The notes under the pieces are model-generated. The model had not been told where the DNA came from. It searched no databases and saw only the letters and a program-made list of their open reading frames with translations. This document shows positions 29,288-33,123 of a stretch of 33,123 nt of DNA, in pieces. This DNA comes from a bacterium. Lineage in GTDB: Bacteria; Patescibacteriota; Patescibacteriia; UBA2169. Made by a program: the position numbers and the translations under genes. The stretch is taken from contig NZBL01000009.1 of the NCBI GenBank assembly GCA_002687895.1, positions 1-33,123 on the forward strand, given 5' to 3'. Each line of letters starts with the position of its first letter. The stretch's first letter is position 1.

Positions 29288-29458
29288 ATGCAAGACGCAA
29301 ACCCAACACCAGATCCAGCTGCTCCTGCACCAGATCCAGCAGCGCCCGCACCTGACGCAGCTCCGGCTGCTCCAGCAGAGGGCGGTGATGCACCAGCTAT
29401 GCCTGAAGCACCTGCAGAAGGCGGAGATACAGCAGCTCCAGCAGAGCCAGCAGTATAA
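29288..29458 (+). CDS. Pro/Ala/Asp-rich low-complexity peptide (56 aa)
   Basis: ATG to TAA encodes a 56-residue peptide made largely of Pro, Ala, Asp, Glu and Gly, with repeats of the type PDPAAPA and a later APAEGGD motif occurring twice. It has no signal sequence or membrane helix and should be disordered and acidic. The DNA is more GC-rich than its surroundings, as expected for Ala/Pro codons. The promoter-like -10, palindrome and downstream terminator support real expression. Function unknown. Confidence 0.6.
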   Translation: MQDANPTPDPAAPAPDPAAPAPDAAPAAPAEGGDAPAMPEAPAEGGDTAAPAEPAV

Positions 29459-29482
29459 TTGAATTCACAAGATTCACCAAAG

Positions 29483-29508
29483 AACCCTAGCGAAAGCAGG
29501 GGTTTTTT
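29483..29508 (+). terminator. Terminator of the Pro/Ala-rich gene
   Basis: AACCCT-A-GC-GAAA-GC-AGGGGTT with a GAAA tetraloop and a TTTTTT tail. It lies directly before the cysS promoter. Confidence 0.85.
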
Positions 29509-29510
29509 GT

Positions 29511-29538
29511 TTGAATTTGCTGGTGTTTATGCTATTAT
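29511..29538 (+). promoter_or_regulatory. Promoter of cysS
   Basis: TTGAAT (29511-29516), 16-bp spacer, TATTAT (29533-29538), 6 nt before the ATG. Predicts a leaderless message. Confidence 0.6.
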
Positions 29539-29544
29539 ATCAAC

Positions 29545-30951
29545 ATGAAGTTATATAATACTCTTACAAGAAAAAAGGAAAATCTCGCGCCGATTAAAAA
29601 AAATCAAATAGGTTTTTATTCGTGCGGTCCAACAGTATACAATTATGCGCACATAGGAAATCTTCGGACTTATGTGTTTTCGGATATCCTTCAGCGCGCG
29701 CTTGAGTACAATAGATATAAAGTTAAAAGAGTCATGAATATCACAGACGTGGGACATCTTACGAGCGATGCTGATACTGGAGAGGATAAAGTAGAAAAGG
29801 AGGCAAAAAAAGAGCGCAAAACAGTGTGGCAGGTTGCGAAGTTTTATGAGAAATCCTTTTTAAATGATTTAAAAGATTTGAATATTATAAAGCCTAGTAA
29901 AGTTATAAGGGCAACTGAAACAGTTGAAGATCAGATAGAACTTATAAAAGAGCTTATCAAGAAAAAGTACGCCTATGAAACAGATAATGCTGTATATTTT
30001 GATGTTTCCAAGTTTAAAAAATATGGCAAGCTTTCTGGACAGAATTTGGATGACAAGCTCACAGCTGCAAGGGACGAGGTTATACAAGACAAAGAAAAGA
30101 AAAATGGCGCTGATTTTGCTTTGTGGTTCAAATTAACAGGACATCACAAAGATCACGCAATGCATTGGCTTTCTCCTTGGGGAGAGGGGTTTCCTGGGTG
30201 GCATATAGAGTGCTCCGCAATTGCGTCAAAGAGCTTGGGTCAGCCATTTGATATTCATACAGGAGGAATAGATCTTATTGGCACGCATCATGAAAACGAG
30301 ATTGCTCAATCAGAGGCGGCCTATGGAAAACCATTGGCAAACATCTGGATGCATGGGGAGTTTTTGAATATGCACAAAGGAAAAATGGCAAAATCATCTG
30401 GCTCATTTATTACAATGAAAGATATTAAAGAAAAAGGATTTGATGCATTAGCATATCGTTATCTATTATTGACTGCGCATTATAGAACAAAAATAGAATT
30501 TTCTTGGGAAAGCTTAAAAGCCAGCCAAAACGCGTATCATAATCTAATAAGCGAGATTTCACGCAAGCGCCCTGTCAAAACAGGCAAAAACACCACATCA
30601 TATCAAAAGAAATTTAAGCAATATATAGATGATGATTTAGATATTCCAAAGGCCTTGGCATTGCTGTGGGATGCTGCTAAAAACAAGGATTTAAGCCAGT
30701 CAAATGTTGATGATTTAGTTAAAGAATTTGATGAAATTTTTGGATTAGATCTTATCAAGCAATCAAAGAAATTATCAAAAGAAGAATCAAGCATACCCCA
30801 AAACATAGCCAAACTCGCAAAAGAAAGATGGGAGCTCCGTCAAAATCGTGAATTTGATAAAGCAGATAAGATTCGGCTAACATTAGCGAATAAGGGCTAT
30901 GAGATTGAAGATCAAGATGCGGATTTTGTTATCAAAAAGCTAATAAAATAG
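29545..30951 (+). CDS. cysS: Cysteine--tRNA ligase
   Basis: This 468-residue class I synthetase charges tRNA-Cys. Zinc ligand and HIGH regions are at the start (FYSCGPTVYNYAHIGNLRTY, HIGN being the HIGH motif). WHIECSAIASKSLG and HTGGIDLIGTHHENEIAQSEA contain the further zinc ligands (Cys, His, Glu). The KMSKS loop is KMAKSSGSF (Lys280 to Ser284). The DALR-type helical C-terminal domain ends with RLTLANKGYEIEDQ. All are in family order and length is normal (about 460). The ATG is 6 nt after the -10, with no ribosome-binding site. Confidence 0.97.
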   Translation: MKLYNTLTRKKENLAPIKKNQIGFYSCGPTVYNYAHIGNLRTYVFSDILQRALEYNRYKVKRVMNITDVGHLTSDADTGEDKVEKEAKKERKTVWQVAKFYEKSFLNDLKDLNIIKPSKVIRATETVEDQIELIKELIKKKYAYETDNAVYFDVSKFKKYGKLSGQNLDDKLTAARDEVIQDKEKKNGADFALWFKLTGHHKDHAMHWLSPWGEGFPGWHIECSAIASKSLGQPFDIHTGGIDLIGTHHENEIAQSEAAYGKPLANIWMHGEFLNMHKGKMAKSSGSFITMKDIKEKGFDALAYRYLLLTAHYRTKIEFSWESLKASQNAYHNLISEISRKRPVKTGKNTTSYQKKFKQYIDDDLDIPKALALLWDAAKNKDLSQSNVDDLVKEFDEIFGLDLIKQSKKLSKEESSIPQNIAKLAKERWELRQNREFDKADKIRLTLANKGYEIEDQDADFVIKKLIK

Positions 30952-31049
30952 GGCATTATCCACAGTATTGATTATTGTAGATTTGCTTTTTTCGCTATTT
31001 TTGCTAACTTTACAGAGTAATATTTAATAATAAGTAGGAGAAAACATAT

Positions 31050-31331
31050 ATGGCAAAACTTACGAAGACGCAGACAATCGCGGCTGTAGCCGAAAAAACA
31101 GGCTTAGGCAAAAAAGAAGCTGGTGAATTTATGGACCAGATCGCTGAACTCGCCTTAGATGAGGTAAAGAGCAATGGAGAGTTCATTCTTCCGGGAATCG
31201 GAAAGCTTGTAAAAGTAGACAGAGCAGCTAGAATGGGCCGCAACCCTGCAACTGGTGAAGAGATTAGTATTCCTGCTAAGACAGTGGTTAAATTCCGAGT
31301 TGCAAAGGCAGCAAAAGACGCAGTACTCTAA
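31050..31331 (+). CDS. hup: HU-family DNA-binding protein
   Basis: A 93-residue nucleoid protein that bends DNA as a dimer. It shows the helical N-terminus (MAKLTKTQTIAAVAEKTGLGKK), the core FILPGIGKLVKVDRAARMGRNPATGEEI with the Arg-rich arm and the Asn-Pro tip that intercalates in DNA, and the C-terminal KTVVKFRVAKAAKDAV. AGGAG lies 10 nt upstream of the ATG. Well supported and of normal length. Confidence 0.95.
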   Translation: MAKLTKTQTIAAVAEKTGLGKKEAGEFMDQIAELALDEVKSNGEFILPGIGKLVKVDRAARMGRNPATGEEISIPAKTVVKFRVAKAAKDAVL

Positions 31332-31356
31332 GTAATTTCCAATATTTCGTAAAAGC

Positions 31357-31385
31357 AAAAGAGTTTCCATAATGGGAGCTCTTTT
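31357..31385 (+). terminator. Terminator after hup
   Basis: AAAAGAG and CTCTTTT flank an imperfect inner stem (TTCCAT/ATGGGA). The T-rich end runs into the pgi -10 (31388-31393), so terminator and promoter nearly overlap. Confidence 0.7.
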
Positions 31386-31387
31386 GT

Positions 31388-31393
31388 TATAAT
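31388..31393 (+). promoter_or_regulatory. -10 element of pgi
   Basis: TATAAT ends 6 nt before the ATG at 31400. The -35 is weak (TTCCAT at 31365-31370, 17-bp spacer) and lies inside the terminator stem. Confidence 0.55.
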
Positions 31394-31399
31394 ATAGAT

Positions 31400-32662
31400 A
31401 TGAAATTTAAATACAAACAAACATCAAATATAAAAGAAACAGATGTACAGGAGGTGGCGAAAAAGTTAGAGCCATATCTTGCGGAACTAAGAACCATTTC
31501 CCAAGATTCATCTTATGCCAGAGATGAGTCAGCTTTGTATTTGCCGCATGATGAACAATTGCGAAAACAAGTGTCAAAATTAGCTAATAAGTCAAAATCA
31601 CACAAACTTAAAGAGGTAATGGTAGTTGGAATAGGGGGTTCAAACCTTGGAACTGTAGCAGTGTATGATGCATTAATGCCTAATGGAATTGCTTTAACAT
31701 TTTTTGATACAATTCATGTTCGCACTTTAAAACAAGCAAATACTAGAATGCGGAAGATTTATAATTCAAAGGGTGAGGTGTTGATTAACTTTATCAGTAA
31801 GTCCGGCTCAACCAATGAGACACTAGTGAACGCGCGCGTTTTAATAGATAATCTGCGTGATATTACAGATAAATGGCGAGATCACATCATCGTAACCACA
31901 GAGCCAGATTCAAAGCTTGATGATTGGGCGCATAACCAAGGCATTCCAACATTGCCAAATCCTGTGCATGTTGGGGGACGATATAGCGTTATGAGCGCAG
32001 TTGGAATATTTCCTTTGGCATTGGCTGGAGTTGATATTAAAAAACTGCACAAAGGTGCTGCCAGAATGCTTGAGCGATGTTTATCAAATGATGTACGTAA
32101 GAACTACGCGCTCCAATCAGCAGCTGCGATCTATTCAGCAATGAAGCATAAGGCCTCAATCCATAACCTATTTTTGTTTAACATGGATTTGGAAAGAGTA
32201 GGTAAGTGGCATAGGCAACTCTTTGCAGAGTCCTTAGGAAAAGACGGCAAAGGCATTACGTCAATTGTAAGCATTGGTTCAAATGATTTGCATTCTACGT
32301 TCCAAATGTATTTAGGAGGTCCAAAAGATAAGTTTACTACGTTTGTTCGGGTGAAGCCAAGCCAAGATATTCATATTGCTTCAATTGATGATGAGTTAGA
32401 TGCAATTGTGCCAGAATTAAACCAGCGGTCAGTAACACAAGTTATGGATGCTATTTATGATGGTACTGTGGCATCATATCAAAAGCGCGGGTTGCCTTTT
32501 GTAGAAGTTATATTAGAAAAAATAAATGAAGAAGAGCTTGGAGCATTTCTTCAATTTAAGATGATTGAGACTATGCTTTTGGGAAGATTGATGAATATAA
32601 ATGCTTTTGATCAGCCTAATGTTGAGGAATATAAGGAGATTACTAGGGAGTTATTAGGCTAG
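31400..32662 (+). CDS. pgi: Glucose-6-phosphate isomerase
   Basis: Pgi interconverts glucose 6-phosphate and fructose 6-phosphate. The 420-residue product has two SIS folds. Visible signatures are VVGIGGSNLGTVAVYDAL, the phosphate loop FISKSGSTNETL, the family pattern HVGGRYSVMSAVGIFPLAL, and NDLHSTFQMYLGGP with the later catalytic QMxxxGxxxxFQ-like helix region. At 420 residues it is the shorter, bacilli/thermophile-like type rather than the ~550-residue E. coli type. It has its own, probably leaderless, start. With zwf, gnd and tpiA in the same window it feeds both glycolysis and the pentose phosphate branch. Confidence 0.95.
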   Translation: MKFKYKQTSNIKETDVQEVAKKLEPYLAELRTISQDSSYARDESALYLPHDEQLRKQVSKLANKSKSHKLKEVMVVGIGGSNLGTVAVYDALMPNGIALTFFDTIHVRTLKQANTRMRKIYNSKGEVLINFISKSGSTNETLVNARVLIDNLRDITDKWRDHIIVTTEPDSKLDDWAHNQGIPTLPNPVHVGGRYSVMSAVGIFPLALAGVDIKKLHKGAARMLERCLSNDVRKNYALQSAAAIYSAMKHKASIHNLFLFNMDLERVGKWHRQLFAESLGKDGKGITSIVSIGSNDLHSTFQMYLGGPKDKFTTFVRVKPSQDIHIASIDDELDAIVPELNQRSVTQVMDAIYDGTVASYQKRGLPFVEVILEKINEEELGAFLQFKMIETMLLGRLMNINAFDQPNVEEYKEITRELLG

Positions 32663-32719
32663 AAATAGATATTTAGGTAATATTTTAGCTTATATTAGCC
32701 AAAAAGCTCTGTTATTTGA

Positions 32720-32748
32720 TTGACAGAATTTTTTGTTTATGGTAGTAT
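32720..32748 (+). promoter_or_regulatory. Promoter upstream of the terminal lipoprotein gene
   Basis: TTGACA (32720-32725), 17-bp spacer, TAGTAT (32743-32748). A second TATAAT lies at 32795-32800. The resulting leader would be 95-145 nt and holds a weak hairpin (GGA..TGTAG with CTACA.TCC) just before the ribosome site. Confidence 0.6.
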
Positions 32749-32897
32749 TTTAGCTTAAAATAGAAGTAAAATCGCAGTTTGCCAATATAACAAGTATAAT
32801 AAGGGAGGTGTAGATACAAATTATCATCAGATTTATCTGTTGTTGTTTGTTGTCATATTTATCTTTTCATTCACCCTACAATCCAAGGAGGATTGCA

Positions 32898-33123
32898 ATG
32901 AAAGCATTACTTTTGTCTTTCGTGATTTTCGCGTTGACTTCATGCGGGCCCAATAGTCCGCTTGCTGCACACATCAAGGATCATTTGTCGGACGGCGACA
33001 ACAGTGGCACAAGCCAAAATGCGGGATTAACCATTACGGTTTCGGAGAATGTGGCCGTAGCCGATGCGACCGGGCCTAACTCCAGCGGAGTGGTTGGTGA
33101 GCAGAATGTGCTTATCGGCTCGT
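32898..33123 (+). CDS. Predicted lipoprotein, 3' end outside window
   Basis: Reading from the ATG at 32898, preceded by a full AAGGAGG site (32885-32891), the product begins MKALLLSFVIFALTSCGPNS. This is a signal peptide with the lipobox LTSC, Cys16 becoming the N-terminus. The visible mature part (about 60 residues) is polar, rich in Asn, Gly, Asp and Ser, with no recognised domain. The frame continues past the window edge. By eye, base composition is more GC-rich than in the neighbouring genes, and the strong Shine-Dalgarno is unlike most starts here. Confidence 0.72.
   Translation, partial: MKALLLSFVIFALTSCGPNSPLAAHIKDHLSDGDNSGTSQNAGLTITVSENVAVADATGPNSSGVVGEQNVLIGS

Noticed and set aside
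32811-32897. Hydrophobic open frame just upstream of the terminal lipoprotein, as a third leader peptide
   Set aside because: It has no usable start codon after the ribosome-site-like GGGAGGTG, and the CCGAGG/CCTCGG boxes of the other two units are absent.
1-33123. CRISPR arrays, insertion sequences, rRNA genes, replication origin
   Set aside because: No regularly spaced direct repeats, transposase genes, rRNA sequence or DnaA-box cluster were seen on reading both strands; dnaB alone does not indicate an origin.

Overview
The window looks like a chromosome segment of a small-genome candidate-phyla-radiation bacterium (Patescibacteria, most likely a Parcubacteria-type lineage). This is an inference from three things. 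The DNA is AT-rich and densely packed. Genes for replication, tRNA charging, chromosome segregation and central sugar metabolism sit in loose, mixed order. Many small lineage-specific proteins are present. TAA, TAG and TGA all act as stops here, so there is no sign of the UGA-glycine code of SR1/Gracilibacteria.

Layout. 1-2.8 kb (minus strand): the 5' part of recR, a 139-bp inverted-repeat element, the YbaB/EbfC nucleoid protein, the replicative helicase DnaB and a small unknown protein. 2.9-4.3 kb (minus): a decayed purB-purC pair in which the two genes are joined by a deletion and carry further stops and frameshifts. 4.4-10 kb: tRNA-Lys, a calcium-type P-type ATPase, an M14-like zinc hydrolase, a decayed nicotinate phosphoribosyltransferase (pncB) and a metallo-beta-lactamase-fold hydrolase. 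10-16 kb: aspS, a small winged-helix-like protein, scpA-scpB, a D,D-carboxypeptidase, tpiA and a TPR protein, apparently co-transcribed in part, then tRNA-Thr and tRNA-Tyr. 16.3-22.4 kb: small unknown proteins, a cyclase-family hydrolase, gnd, tRNA-Thr, rpmG, a lipoprotein, tRNA-Trp, a MntA-HepT toxin-antitoxin pair, a membrane-anchored propeller-like protein and the remnant of a phage-type antirepressor. 22.4-25.6 kb (minus): an ABC exporter and zwf. 25.7-33.1 kb: a Tat-like membrane protein, a short attenuated gene, a minus-strand structured RNA, a stand-alone LigD phosphoesterase domain, a MscS channel, a Pro/Ala-rich peptide, cysS, an HU protein, pgi and the start of a lipoprotein.

How the genes fit together. 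pgi, zwf, gnd and tpiA supply glycolytic and oxidative pentose-phosphate steps, probably the main NADPH source. The broken purB/purC and pncB genes suggest that purine synthesis and nicotinate salvage capacity has been lost or replaced by uptake, in line with a host- or community-dependent life.

Most notable signals. (1) Two separate transcription units (16.67-17.13 kb and 26.81-27.20 kb) share one architecture: a near-leaderless 15-17 residue leader peptide rich in Leu/Ile/Val; then a box CCGAGGTT that can pair either with the peptide-coding RNA or with a downstream CCTCGG; that CCTCGG arm can instead form a terminator-like hairpin; then a small unknown protein. This is the logic of leader-peptide attenuation, and I know of no described element matching it. 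(2) An independently transcribed structured RNA of about 227 nt lies on the minus strand at 27.21-27.44 kb, with a consensus promoter and a strong terminator. (3) Many genes have their -10 element only 6-10 nt before the start codon, pointing to widespread leaderless mRNAs.
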